64,000 bases of DNA from Rhodanobacteraceae bacterium (GTDB lineage Bacteria > Pseudomonadota > Gammaproteobacteria > Xanthomonadales > SZUA-5). Every line of letters begins with the position of its first letter. Within the stretch, counting starts at the first letter, position 1. Shown piece by piece: positions 8,462-16,310 of this stretch. The stretch is from NCBI GenBank assembly GCA_016717705.1, contig JADKFD010000003.1, forward strand, positions 140,278-204,277, in the 5' to 3' direction. The notes under the pieces are model-generated. The model was not told where the DNA came from, ran no database searches, and saw only the letters and a program-made list of their open reading frames with translations. The position numbers were made by a program, and so were the translations under genes.

Positions 8462-8839
8462 GAGTCTGCGCGCCAGCGCGAATGCACTGGCTGCCGCCGC
8501 CAGCGACAGCAACACATTGGCCAGTACATAGATCAGGGCGATGCGCTCCTGCCCGCGCAACCACAGTCCGAGCGCATCCAGGCTGAAGGCCGAAAAGGTA
8601 GTCAGACCACCAAGAAAGCCGACCAGCACCAGCGCATGCACGCTGGCGGTGTCCTCGCGCACGCTGGCCCAGGCGAAGAACACACCGGCCAGCGCGCAAC
8701 CGACCACGTTGACCGTCAACGTCGCCCACGGCGCCGGCGCGCCGAGCAGGCGCACCACGCCCTGGCCGATCCAGAAGCGCGTCAGTGCGCCACCGGCTCC
8801 GCCGAGGGCGACGAGGAGGCTGAGGGGGAGGAGGGTCAT
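8456..8839 (-). CDS. crcB: Fluoride efflux channel
   Basis: CrcB/Fluc dual-topology fluoride channel in the inner membrane. The 127-aa protein has four transmembrane helices and the diagnostic ALGGAGGALTRFWIG, TLTVNVVGCALAG (pore Asn) and VGFLGGLTTFSAFSLD motifs. I start it at the ATG 8839 (MTLLPLSLLVALGG); the open frame extends to 9010 only because a heptamer-repeat element upstream happens to be open. One arm of that element lies 6 bp upstream of the start codon, in the 5' untranslated region. I do not recognise a fluoride riboswitch there. Confidence 0.93.
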   Translation of the reverse strand: MTLLPLSLLVALGGAGGALTRFWIGQGVVRLLGAPAPWATLTVNVVGCALAGVFFAWASVREDTASVHALVLVGFLGGLTTFSAFSLDALGLWLRGQERIALIYVLANVLLSLAAAASAFALARRLL

Positions 8840-8845
8840 TCGTTT

Positions 8846-9028
8846 GGTAAGTGGTAAGTGGTGAGTGGTAAGTGGCAGAGGCGGCTGCACGCCAGTTCGC
8901 AGCGCGACGCGAAGCATGGCTGAGCAAATCATCGGCCATTGCTGTGGTGAAAAACACCGTGAAACCAATTCAGCTCCGCACCTCACCGGTGCGCTCCTGC
9001 CACTCACCACTTACCACTCACTACTTAC
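8846..9028. repeat. Heptamer-arm inverted element C
   Basis: Left arm 8846-8873: GGTAAGT, GGTAAGT, GGTGAGT, GGTAAGT. Right arm 9001-9028: CACTCAC, CACTTAC, CACTCAC, TACTTAC, the reverse complement. The core is ~127 bp. The right arm supplies the stop codon of rarA (TAA, 9025-9027) and the left arm forms the leader of crcB. Confidence 0.85.
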
Positions 9029-10293
9029 CGCTTCGCCAGCGCTTCCCGCCGCCGCTGCCTGATCCAGTCCAGCTTCTCCCTGATCTTGATCTCCAACCCG
9101 CGCTCGACCGGCTGGTAGAAGACCTGCTCGCCAATCTCCTCGGGAAAACCGCGCTGATCGAAGGCGATACCTTGATCGGCCTCGTGGTCGTACTGATAGC
9201 CCTTGCCGTAACCCAGGCCTTTCATCAGCTTGGTCGGCGCGTTGCGCAATTCCAGTGGTACCGGAAGGCTGCCGCCGGATTCGACCATGGCGCGCGCTGC
9301 CTTGTGCGCCATGTAGGCGGCGTTGCTCTTCGGCGCGACGGCCAGGTACAGCACCAGTTGCGCCAGCGCGACCTCGCCCTCGGGTGAGCCCAGGCGCTCA
9401 TAGGTCTGCCAGGCGTCGATCGACATGGCCAGTGCGCGCGGATCGGCGTTGCCGATGTCCTCGCTGGCAAAGCGCGTCAGCCGGCGCGCGAGATAGGTCG
9501 GATCGCAACCGCCGTCGAGCATGCGGCAGAACCAGTACAGCGCCGCGTCGGGGTTGGAACTGCGCAGCGTCTTGTGCAGCGCCGAGATCTGGTCGTAAAA
9601 GGCCTCGCCACCCTTGTCGAAGCGACGAAAGCTCTCGCTGACCACGCTGCGCAACAGGTCAAAGGTGATTTCGCCGCCGTCGTCGATCTGGTCGGCGGCG
9701 ATGTCGAGCAGGGTCAGCGCGCGGCGCACATCACCATCGGCGACTTCAGCGAGGCGCTCCAGCGCGGCCGGCTCGGCAGTGAGTTCACGTGCGCCGAGGC
9801 CACGCTCGCGATCGGTCAACGCCCGCTGCAGCGCGGCCAGCAGAGCCTCGGCCGACACCGGCTTGAGCACATGCACGCGACAGCGCGACAGCAGCGCCGA
9901 ATTGACCTCGAAGGACGGGTTCTCGGTGGTGGCGCCGATCAGCGTGATGGTGCCGTCCTCGACGTGCGGCAGGAAGGCATCCTGCTGCGCCTTGTTGAAG
10001 CGGTGCACCTCGTCGACGAACAACAGCGTGCGCTTGCCCAGATCACGATTGGACTTGGCCGCAGCCACCGCCGCACGGACTTCTGCGACGCCACCCAGCA
10101 CCGCCGACATCGCCATGAACTCGGCCTCGCCAGCGTGCGCGCACAAACGCGCCAGCGTGGTCTTGCCGCAGCCCGGCGGGCCCCACAGGATCATCGAATA
10201 CGGCCGCCCCGCCTCCAGCGCCTTGCGCAAAGGCTTGCCCGGCGCCAGCAGGTGCCCCTGGCCGACGATCTCGTCGAGCGTGCGCGGCCGCAT
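9025..10293 (-). CDS. rarA: Replication-associated recombination protein A (AAA+ ATPase)
   Basis: RarA/MgsA, a clamp-loader-like AAA+ ATPase acting at stalled replication forks. The 422-aa frame has Walker A GPPGCGKTT, Walker B LLFVDEVHRFNKAQQDAF, sensor TTENPSFEVNSALLSRC and the C-terminal tetramerisation part (SSNPDAALYWFCRML, FYQPVERGLE). The family-typical PLAER just before MRPRTLDEIVGQ is encoded upstream of the ATG, so translation may begin at a non-ATG codon left of it (above 10293). The stop codon lies inside a 7-bp repeat arm. Confidence 0.93.
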   Translation of the reverse strand: MRPRTLDEIVGQGHLLAPGKPLRKALEAGRPYSMILWGPPGCGKTTLARLCAHAGEAEFMAMSAVLGGVAEVRAAVAAAKSNRDLGKRTLLFVDEVHRFNKAQQDAFLPHVEDGTITLIGATTENPSFEVNSALLSRCRVHVLKPVSAEALLAALQRALTDRERGLGARELTAEPAALERLAEVADGDVRRALTLLDIAADQIDDGGEITFDLLRSVVSESFRRFDKGGEAFYDQISALHKTLRSSNPDAALYWFCRMLDGGCDPTYLARRLTRFASEDIGNADPRALAMSIDAWQTYERLGSPEGEVALAQLVLYLAVAPKSNAAYMAHKAARAMVESGGSLPVPLELRNAPTKLMKGLGYGKGYQYDHEADQGIAFDQRGFPEEIGEQVFYQPVERGLEIKIREKLDWIRQRRREALAKR

Positions 10294-10396
10294 GCGCTCG
10301 GCGAGCGGAGCGGAGGTCGCGGCGGGAGATGATTCGCGGGGTACGAAAGGCGATCTGTGCGGCTGGTCCGGGACACGACAGCAACATGTGGCTGGT

Positions 10397-10470
10397 GATC
10401 GCGCGCAAGCGCGCTCCTACAGTTCCTGCGCGAGCTTCCGGCAACTTGCAGGAGCGCGCTGGCGCGCGAG
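10397..10470. repeat. REP inverted pair
   Basis: ATCGCGCGCAAGCGCGCTCC at 10398 and the near-inverse AGGAGCGCGCTGGCGCGCGA ending at 10470, between the divergent genes rarA and miaB. Any promoters for both genes must share 10294-10545 with it. Confidence 0.82.
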
Positions 10471-10545
10471 CTTTTGCTTCGAGTCGCCCGTTCACCCCGT
10501 CTGCCCTACAATGCGCGCCCTTTCTGTTGTTTCCGAGTGCGCGTC

Positions 10546-11958
10546 ATGGCCGGCAAGTTGTTCATCAAGACCCACGGTTGCCAGATGAACGAGTACGACT
10601 CGTCGAAGATGGCCGACGTGCTTGCCGCCAGCGACGGCATGACGTTGACCGAGGACGAGTCCGAAGCCGATGTCATTCTGGTCAACACCTGCGCCATCCG
10701 CGAGAAGGCGCAGGACAAGGTGTTCAGCCAACTCGGACGCTGGAACCTGTTGAAGAAGGCCAAGCCGGGCCTGGTGATCGGTGTCGGCGGTTGCGTTGCC
10801 AGCCAGGAGGGCGAGGCGATCGTCAAGCGCGCGCCGTACGTGGACCTGGTGTTTGGTCCGCAGACGCTGCATCGATTGCCGGAAATGGTCAGTCGGCTGC
10901 GCGCCGAGCGCAGACCGCAAGTCGATATCTCCTTCCCGGAGATCGAGAAGTTCGATGCGATGCCGGAGCCGCGTGCCGAAGGCCCGACCGCCTTCGTGTC
11001 GATCATGGAAGGCTGCAGCAAGTACTGCTCCTTCTGCGTGGTGCCCTACACGCGCGGCGAGGAGGTCAGCCGACCCTTCGACGATGTCATCGCCGAAGTC
11101 GCCTCGCTGGCGGGCCAGGGCGTGCGCGAGGTCAATCTGCTGGGCCAGAACGTCAATGCCTATCGCGGCCAGATGCACGACGGCGAGACCTGCGACCTGG
11201 GCCTTCTGATCCAGTACATTGCCCAGATCGACGGCATCGGTCGCATTCGCTTCACCACCAGCCATCCGGTCGAATTCAACGACAGCCTGGTCGCCGCCTA
11301 CGCGCAGTGCGACAAGCTCGCCAACTACCTGCACCTGCCGGTGCAGGCGGGCTCCGACCGCATCCTCGCGGCGATGAAGCGCGGCCACACGGCAATCGAA
11401 TACAAGCAGAAGATCCGCAAGTTGCGTGCGGTGCGCCCGGACATCTCGATCTCCACCGACATCATCGTCGGCTTTCCCGGCGAGACCGACGCCGATTTCG
11501 AAGCCACGATGAAGCTGGTCGAGGACATCGGCTTCGACCAGAGCTTCAGCTTCATCTACAGCCGCCGCCCCGGCACGCCGGCATCGAACCTCGCCGACGA
11601 CACCCCGGAGCAGGTGAAGAAGGAGCGCCTCTATCGCTTGCAGGCCACGATCAACGACAACGCGCGCAAGATCAGCGCGGCGATGGTCGGCAGCACCCAG
11701 CGCGTGCTGGTCGAGGGCTTGAGCCGCAAGGACGCCAACGAACTCACCGGCCGCACCGAGAACATGCGCTACGTCAACTTCGCCGGCCCGCCGCGGCTGA
11801 TCGGGCAGTTTGTCGATGTGGTGGTGACCGAGGCGATGGCGAACAGTCTGAGGGGGCGGGTGGCTGTCGATGGTCGGGACCCGGGACTCGGGACCCGGGA
11901 CCCGGGAAATGCGCGGGATGCCGTCGCCGCAACCGCAGAATCGGGCAATCGCGTCTGA
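10546..11958 (+). CDS. miaB: tRNA-2-methylthio-N6-dimethylallyladenosine synthase
   Basis: Radical-SAM methylthiotransferase that makes ms2i6A37 in tRNAs reading UNN codons. The N-terminal UPF0004 domain carries the three auxiliary cluster cysteines (THGCQMNEYDSSKM, VNTCAIREKAQD, VGGCVASQEG); the radical-SAM core has CSKYCSFC (about residues 158-165), and a TRAM domain lies at about 375-440. The start is ATG 10546 (MAGKLFIKTHGCQ); the frame is open from 10474 but those residues are not conserved. The last ~28 residues (DGRDPGLGTRDPG...) translate heptamer element D and are not part of the family fold. Confidence 0.96.
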   Translation: MAGKLFIKTHGCQMNEYDSSKMADVLAASDGMTLTEDESEADVILVNTCAIREKAQDKVFSQLGRWNLLKKAKPGLVIGVGGCVASQEGEAIVKRAPYVDLVFGPQTLHRLPEMVSRLRAERRPQVDISFPEIEKFDAMPEPRAEGPTAFVSIMEGCSKYCSFCVVPYTRGEEVSRPFDDVIAEVASLAGQGVREVNLLGQNVNAYRGQMHDGETCDLGLLIQYIAQIDGIGRIRFTTSHPVEFNDSLVAAYAQCDKLANYLHLPVQAGSDRILAAMKRGHTAIEYKQKIRKLRAVRPDISISTDIIVGFPGETDADFEATMKLVEDIGFDQSFSFIYSRRPGTPASNLADDTPEQVKKERLYRLQATINDNARKISAAMVGSTQRVLVEGLSRKDANELTGRTENMRYVNFAGPPRLIGQFVDVVVTEAMANSLRGRVAVDGRDPGLGTRDPGNARDAVAATAESGNRV

Positions 11959-12038
11959 CAGCCTTGAATGCACCGATGACCGCCCCCTACTAGAAGCGGG
12001 CGCGCTGCTGCGGGTCCCGGGTCCCGGGTCCCGGGTCC
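11875..12038. repeat. Heptamer-arm inverted element D
   Basis: Left arm 11875-11909: CGGGACC, CGGGACT, CGGGACC, CGGGACC, CGGGAAA. Right arm 12011-12038: four CGGGTCC units, the reverse complement. The core is ~101 bp and contains the miaB stop codon, so the element overlaps the 3' end of miaB by about 84 bp. Confidence 0.85.
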
Positions 12039-12092
12039 CGAACCGAAAGAGTTCGGGGACGTGCAAGAACTCAATCCCATCCCGGAACCCCC

Positions 12093-13079
12093 ATGCCCCG
12101 CCCCGCCAGCCCCACCGCCATCGAATCCGAAACCATCACTCTGGAGCCCGAGGACAACGAGCGCCTTGCGAATCTGTGCGGGCCTTTCGATGAGCATCTG
12201 CGCGAGGTGGAGCTCAGGGTGGGGGTCGAGATCGCCAATCGCGGCAATCTGTTCAAGGTCAGCGGCGCGCCGGAAGCGGTGCGCGCGGCGACGCGCTTGC
12301 TCAAGCATCTGTACAAGTCGGCCGACGGCGAGACGCTGACAGCCGCCAGCGTGCATCTGGCGATCAAGGAACTGGGTGCCGACGAATACGCGGAAGCGAC
12401 GGCCGAAGGTTCGCAGGAAGTGGTCATCCGCACCAAGCGCGGCGTGGTCAAGGGCCGCGGCGCCAACCAGGTGCGCTACCTGCACGCGGTGGCCACCAAC
12501 GACATCAATTTCGGCGTCGGTCCGGCCGGTACCGGCAAGACCTATCTGGCGGTCGCCAGCGCGGTCGAGGCACTCGATCGCAATCGGGTGCAGCGCATCC
12601 TGCTGGTGCGTCCGGCGGTTGAGGCCGGGGAAAAACTCGGCTTCCTGCCGGGCGACTTGATCCAGAAAGTCGATCCTTATCTGCGCCCGTTATACGACGC
12701 GCTTTACGAAATGATGGGCGTCGAAAAGGTCACGCGATTGCTGGAGCGCAATGTCATCGAAATCGCGCCGCTGGCCTTCATGCGCGGACGCACGCTCAAC
12801 GATGCCTTCGTGATCCTCGACGAGGCGCAGAACACCACCGTCGAACAGATGAAGATGTTCCTGACGCGCATCGGCTTTGGCACCACGGCGGTGATCACCG
12901 GCGACATCACCCAGATCGATCTGCCGCGCAAGGATCAGTCCGGCCTGCGCCAGGCCATCGAGGTGCTGAAGGGCGTCGACGGCATCAGTTTTACCTTCTT
13001 CCAGAGTGGCGATGTGGTCCGCCATCCGCTGGTCGCGCGTATTGTTCAAGCCTACGAACGCTTCGAGCAGCGTGAATGA
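12093..13079 (+). CDS. PhoH family ATPase (YbeZ-like)
   Basis: Cytoplasmic P-loop ATPase of the PhoH/YbeZ group, linked with YbeY in RNA and ribosome metabolism. Of 328 residues, about 20-90 form an RNA-binding KH-like region, followed by Walker A GPAGTGKTYLAVA (about 147-159), DEAQNTT (Walker B) and the conserved RPAVEAGEKLGFLPGD and ITGDITQIDLP motifs. The stop overlaps the ybeY start by 4 bp (ATGA), so translation is coupled. miaB-phoH-ybeY is a conserved gammaproteobacterial run. Confidence 0.93.
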   Translation: MPRPASPTAIESETITLEPEDNERLANLCGPFDEHLREVELRVGVEIANRGNLFKVSGAPEAVRAATRLLKHLYKSADGETLTAASVHLAIKELGADEYAEATAEGSQEVVIRTKRGVVKGRGANQVRYLHAVATNDINFGVGPAGTGKTYLAVASAVEALDRNRVQRILLVRPAVEAGEKLGFLPGDLIQKVDPYLRPLYDALYEMMGVEKVTRLLERNVIEIAPLAFMRGRTLNDAFVILDEAQNTTVEQMKMFLTRIGFGTTAVITGDITQIDLPRKDQSGLRQAIEVLKGVDGISFTFFQSGDVVRHPLVARIVQAYERFEQRE

Positions 13080-13555
13080 GGTCAAGGCTGGCGCTGGACC
13101 TGACCCTGAGCTACGGCTGTCCGCGTCGCGGCGTACCGGCACGGGCGTCGTTCCAGGCTTCGGCGCTTGCGGCGCTGACCTGCGCCGGGCAAGGCGGTCG
13201 TTTCGAGCTGTCGCTGCGCGTCGTCGACAGCGACGAAGGGCTGGCGTTGAACCGCGACTTCCGCGGCAAGGCCTACGCCACCAATGTGCTGTCGTTCCCG
13301 GCGGACTTGCCGCCGCGACGGGGACCACGCCTGCTCGGTGACATCGCGCTGTGCGCTCCGGTGATCGCGCGCGAGGCTGCGGAACATGGCAAGTCCACAA
13401 GCGCCCACTATGCTCATCTGAGCATTCACGGCGTCCTGCACCTGCTCGGCTACGATCATCAGGACGAGCAGTCTGCAAACACCATGGAAGCCATCGAGAT
13501 CCAGGCGCTGGCGGCGCTCGGCCATACCAATCCCTACGAGCTGTCGACCCCATGA
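13076..13555 (+). CDS. ybeY: Endoribonuclease / rRNA maturation factor
   Basis: YbeY zinc endoribonuclease, involved in 16S rRNA 3' processing and ribosome quality control. The 159-aa protein has the zinc site HGVLHLLGYDH (H-x3-H-x5-H, near residues 121-131) and the upstream NRDFRGKAYATNVLSFP motif. It overlaps phoH by 4 bp and the following response-regulator gene also starts with an ATGA overlap (13552), giving three coupled genes. Confidence 0.95.
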   Translation: MRSRLALDLTLSYGCPRRGVPARASFQASALAALTCAGQGGRFELSLRVVDSDEGLALNRDFRGKAYATNVLSFPADLPPRRGPRLLGDIALCAPVIAREAAEHGKSTSAHYAHLSIHGVLHLLGYDHQDEQSANTMEAIEIQALAALGHTNPYELSTP

Positions 13556-14757
13556 GTGATCTCGAACACTTGCGGCAACTGTGCGCCGATGCCAAGGTTC
13601 TGTTGACCACGGCGTGGGATATGGAGCACGCCGAACACGTCTGCGAGCGCGCCGAGGAACTGGCCGAGCCACTCAACGATCCGCGCCACACCTCGCTCGC
13701 CGAGGCCATCATGGGCTTCGCGGCGTACCTGAGTGCCTTCACGGATTCACGCGTCGGCCCGATCGAGAGTCGCCGTCTGCAACTGGAAACCCTGCTCGAC
13801 GCCGTCAGCGAACAGCTGGACCGGCTGGAGACCTCGAACGCGCTGGAAATGGCACCGCCCGAGATGGAGTTGACCATCGAACTGGCACCGGCGCCGAGCG
13901 AAGTGCTGGGCAGTGCAAGCAGTGCCATTGCCGCAGTCGCATCCGCACCGGAGACCAAGCCGCTCGACACCATCGTCTTCATCGACCCGACCGGCCGCGA
14001 TGCCGGCACGCTGGGTCTGGCGCTGGAAGACGTCGGCTATGTGGTGCAACCGCTGTTGCGCCTGGATCGCCAGATCGGCCAGTGGCTGGCAAAGCCCGAG
14101 GTCAAGGGGCTGATCCTGCCCGCCCCGGGCCTCGATGTGTGGGACAAGCTGCTGCAACTCGACCCCGCGCTGGATCAGGCGCGACGGCGCATCGGCCTGT
14201 TCGTGGTCGCGCGCAGCGACGATCCGCGGATGCGGTTGAAGGCCGGACAGGCGGGCGCCGACGGCTTTTTCGTGCTGCCCGGCGCTGTCGATGCGCTGGC
14301 ACGGGAAATCGTCGAGGTCTTGCGCGATCGCCTCGATCCCTATCGGGCCCTGATCATCGATGACGATGTGTCGATGACCATGGTGGTCGATTCGGTGCTG
14401 CGCCGATCAGGCATGGACACGCGCGTGATCAACGACCCCAGCCTGGCCTTGAGCATCCTGGATGAATTCGTGCCCGATGTGATCCTGCTCGACCTGCACA
14501 TGCCGGGGTTGAGCGGCCTGGAGTTGCTCAGCCTGTTCCGCGCGCACACCAAGACCGCGTTCACGCCGGTGGTGCTGATCTCCGGCGACGAGAACCAGGA
14601 GCGGCGATTCGAAACGCTCACCGCCGGTGGCGACGACTATCTGCTGAAGCCGCTGCGACCCAAGCACCTGGTTGCCGCCGTCACCGGGCGTGCCCAGCGT
14701 TCGCGCTGGTTGCGCCGGGCGCTGCGGCACACGACGACGCCCTTGCCTTTACCCTGA
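13552..14757 (+). CDS. Two-receiver response regulator, first receiver degenerate
   Basis: A 401-aa signalling protein with no DNA-binding or enzymatic output domain. Residues 1-135 are helical with an acidic/proline linker; 140-255 is a receiver-like fold (TIVFIDPTGRDAGTLGLALE) that lacks the acidic pocket and the phospho-acceptor Asp; 262-385 is a canonical receiver with ALIIDDDVS, LLDLHMPGLSG (acceptor Asp) and LLKPL. Start ATG 13552 overlaps the ybeY stop; the open frame upstream from 13351 is a shadow of ybeY. Partner kinase and target are not visible here. The usual gene after ybeY in many proteobacteria is corC, so this position is unusual. Confidence 0.85.
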   Translation: MSDLEHLRQLCADAKVLLTTAWDMEHAEHVCERAEELAEPLNDPRHTSLAEAIMGFAAYLSAFTDSRVGPIESRRLQLETLLDAVSEQLDRLETSNALEMAPPEMELTIELAPAPSEVLGSASSAIAAVASAPETKPLDTIVFIDPTGRDAGTLGLALEDVGYVVQPLLRLDRQIGQWLAKPEVKGLILPAPGLDVWDKLLQLDPALDQARRRIGLFVVARSDDPRMRLKAGQAGADGFFVLPGAVDALAREIVEVLRDRLDPYRALIIDDDVSMTMVVDSVLRRSGMDTRVINDPSLALSILDEFVPDVILLDLHMPGLSGLELLSLFRAHTKTAFTPVVLISGDENQERRFETLTAGGDDYLLKPLRPKHLVAAVTGRAQRSRWLRRALRHTTTPLPLP

Positions 14758-14930
14758 TCGCTTCGCGCGCCAGCGAACTCTCACCGAACAGGCCATAAGT
14801 CATTGAACGTAGGTCGCTTGTCTGCGAGCGGAATGACTTCCGCCAGTCGTCGCGGCTCCGCGGCACGTAACTACCGCTCGACGTTCGCTGCGCAAACCAG
14901 CGCAGCGCCGGGCGCAACCGGGACTTCCAG
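14758..14930. repeat. Intergenic repeat of the GTAGGTC/GCGCAAACCAGCGCA family
   Basis: No gene. GAACGTAGGTCGCTTGTCTG and later GTTCGCTGCGCAAACCAGCG-CAGCGCC resemble parts of 22140-22235 and 44409-44505, so this looks like a diverged copy of the same dispersed element lying between two convergent genes. Confidence 0.45.
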
Positions 14931-16055
14931 CTAGCGCTCGATCAGCTCCACGCCTTCCATGCCGGCCGACAGCGTGTGCGCGTCGCCGCCCTGCGCGAGC
15001 TTGATGCGCAGGCGCACTTCGTTCGACGAATCGGCGTGGCGCAGCGCGTCCTCGTAGCTGATCTCGCCGGCCTGATAGAGCTCGAACAGGCTCTGGTCGA
15101 AGGTGCGCATGCCAAGGTTGGTGGATTCCTTCATCACTTCCTTGAGCTTGTGCACCTCGCCCTGGCGGATGTAGTCCTGCACCAGCGGCGTGCCGAGCAG
15201 CACTTCCATCGCCACGCGGCGGCCCTTGCCGTCGGGCGTCGGGATCAATTGCTGGGCAACGATGCCCTTCAGGTTCAGGGACAGGTCCATCAGCAACTGC
15301 GAGCGGCGATCCTCGGGGAAGAAATGCAGGATGCGATCGATCGCCTGATTGGCATTGTTGGCGTGCAGGGTACACAGGCACAGATGGCCGGTTTCGGCGA
15401 AGGTGATCGCGTGTTCCATGGTTTCGCGTGCGCGCACCTCGCCGATCAGGATGACGTCGGGCGCCTGGCGCAGGGTGTTCTTCAAGGCCAGTTCGAAGGT
15501 GTCGGTGTCGATGCCGACTTCGCGCTGGGTGACGATGCAGCCCTCGTGCTTGTGCACGAATTCGATCGGATCCTCGATGGTGATGATGTGGCCGGTCGAG
15601 TTCTGGTTGCGGTAGCCGACCATCGCCGCCAGCGAGGTCGACTTGCCGGTGCCGGTGGCGCCAACGAAGATGATCAGGCCGCGCTTGGTCATCGCCAGCG
15701 TTTTCAGGATCGACGGCAGACTGAGCTCGTCCAGCGTCGGGATCTTGGTCTCGATCCGGCGCAACACCATGCCGACCTGATTGCGCTGGTAGAAGCAGCT
15801 GACGCGGAAACGCCCGACGCCCTGCAGGCTGATCGCGAACTGGCATTCGTGGGTCTTTTCGAACTCCTCGCGCTGCGACGGCGTCATCACCGACAGCACG
15901 AGGTCGCGACTCTGCTGCGGCGTCAGCGCCGCCTGAGTGATCGGCGCGATGCGGCCATGCACCTTCATCGAGGGCGGCACGCCGGCGGTGATGAACAAGT
16001 CCGACGCCCGCTTGTGGACCATCAGCTTCAAGAAGGAATTGAAGTCGATACTCAT
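14931..16055 (-). CDS. pilU: Type IV pilus retraction ATPase PilU
   Basis: Cytoplasmic hexameric ATPase that assists PilT in retracting type IV pili (twitching). The 374-aa protein starts MSIDFNSFLKLMVHKRASDL, has Walker A GATGTGKSTSLAAM (about 129-142), the Asp box TIEDPIEFVH, Walker B DVILIGEVRARETME, and the His box. KRGLIIFVGATGTGKS and the tail past residue 340 match PilU rather than PilT. pilT lies ~1.4 kb upstream on the same strand, with a REP pair and a secreted-protein gene between. Confidence 0.93.
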   Translation of the reverse strand: MSIDFNSFLKLMVHKRASDLFITAGVPPSMKVHGRIAPITQAALTPQQSRDLVLSVMTPSQREEFEKTHECQFAISLQGVGRFRVSCFYQRNQVGMVLRRIETKIPTLDELSLPSILKTLAMTKRGLIIFVGATGTGKSTSLAAMVGYRNQNSTGHIITIEDPIEFVHKHEGCIVTQREVGIDTDTFELALKNTLRQAPDVILIGEVRARETMEHAITFAETGHLCLCTLHANNANQAIDRILHFFPEDRRSQLLMDLSLNLKGIVAQQLIPTPDGKGRRVAMEVLLGTPLVQDYIRQGEVHKLKEVMKESTNLGMRTFDQSLFELYQAGEISYEDALRHADSSNEVRLRIKLAQGGDAHTLSAGMEGVELIER

Positions 16056-16189
16056 GCTGTTGCCCTCCGACCTGAACCGTGGTCATCGCCGGTGCCCGAC
16101 GCGCCTGAATCTGTCGCTAAATTGTGCCTGATCGGCGCGACGCTGTCTGCGATGCGTCACGCGGAAATGGCGGCATGCGGAATCGAAAG

Positions 16190-16264
16190 CATCGCGCGCA
16201 AGCGCGCTCCTACACACTGGCGTGACTTTTCGGCAGAAGTGTAGGAGCGCGCTTGCGCGCGATG
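16190..16264. repeat. REP inverted pair
   Basis: CATCGCGCGCAAGCGCGCTC at 16190 and the inverse GAGCGCGCTTGCGCGCGATG ending at 16264, separated by a ~25-bp loop. It separates pilU from the upstream secreted-protein gene on the same strand and may insulate or terminate. Confidence 0.85.
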
Positions 16265-16310
16265 GTCTGGCGGGAACGCCGCGGCGGATGCTGCGCCTGC
16301 GGCGAAGGAT

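Noticed and set aside
8838..9010. N-terminal extension of CrcB
   Set aside because: Extra residues translate heptamer element C and no CrcB has such an extension before its first helix.
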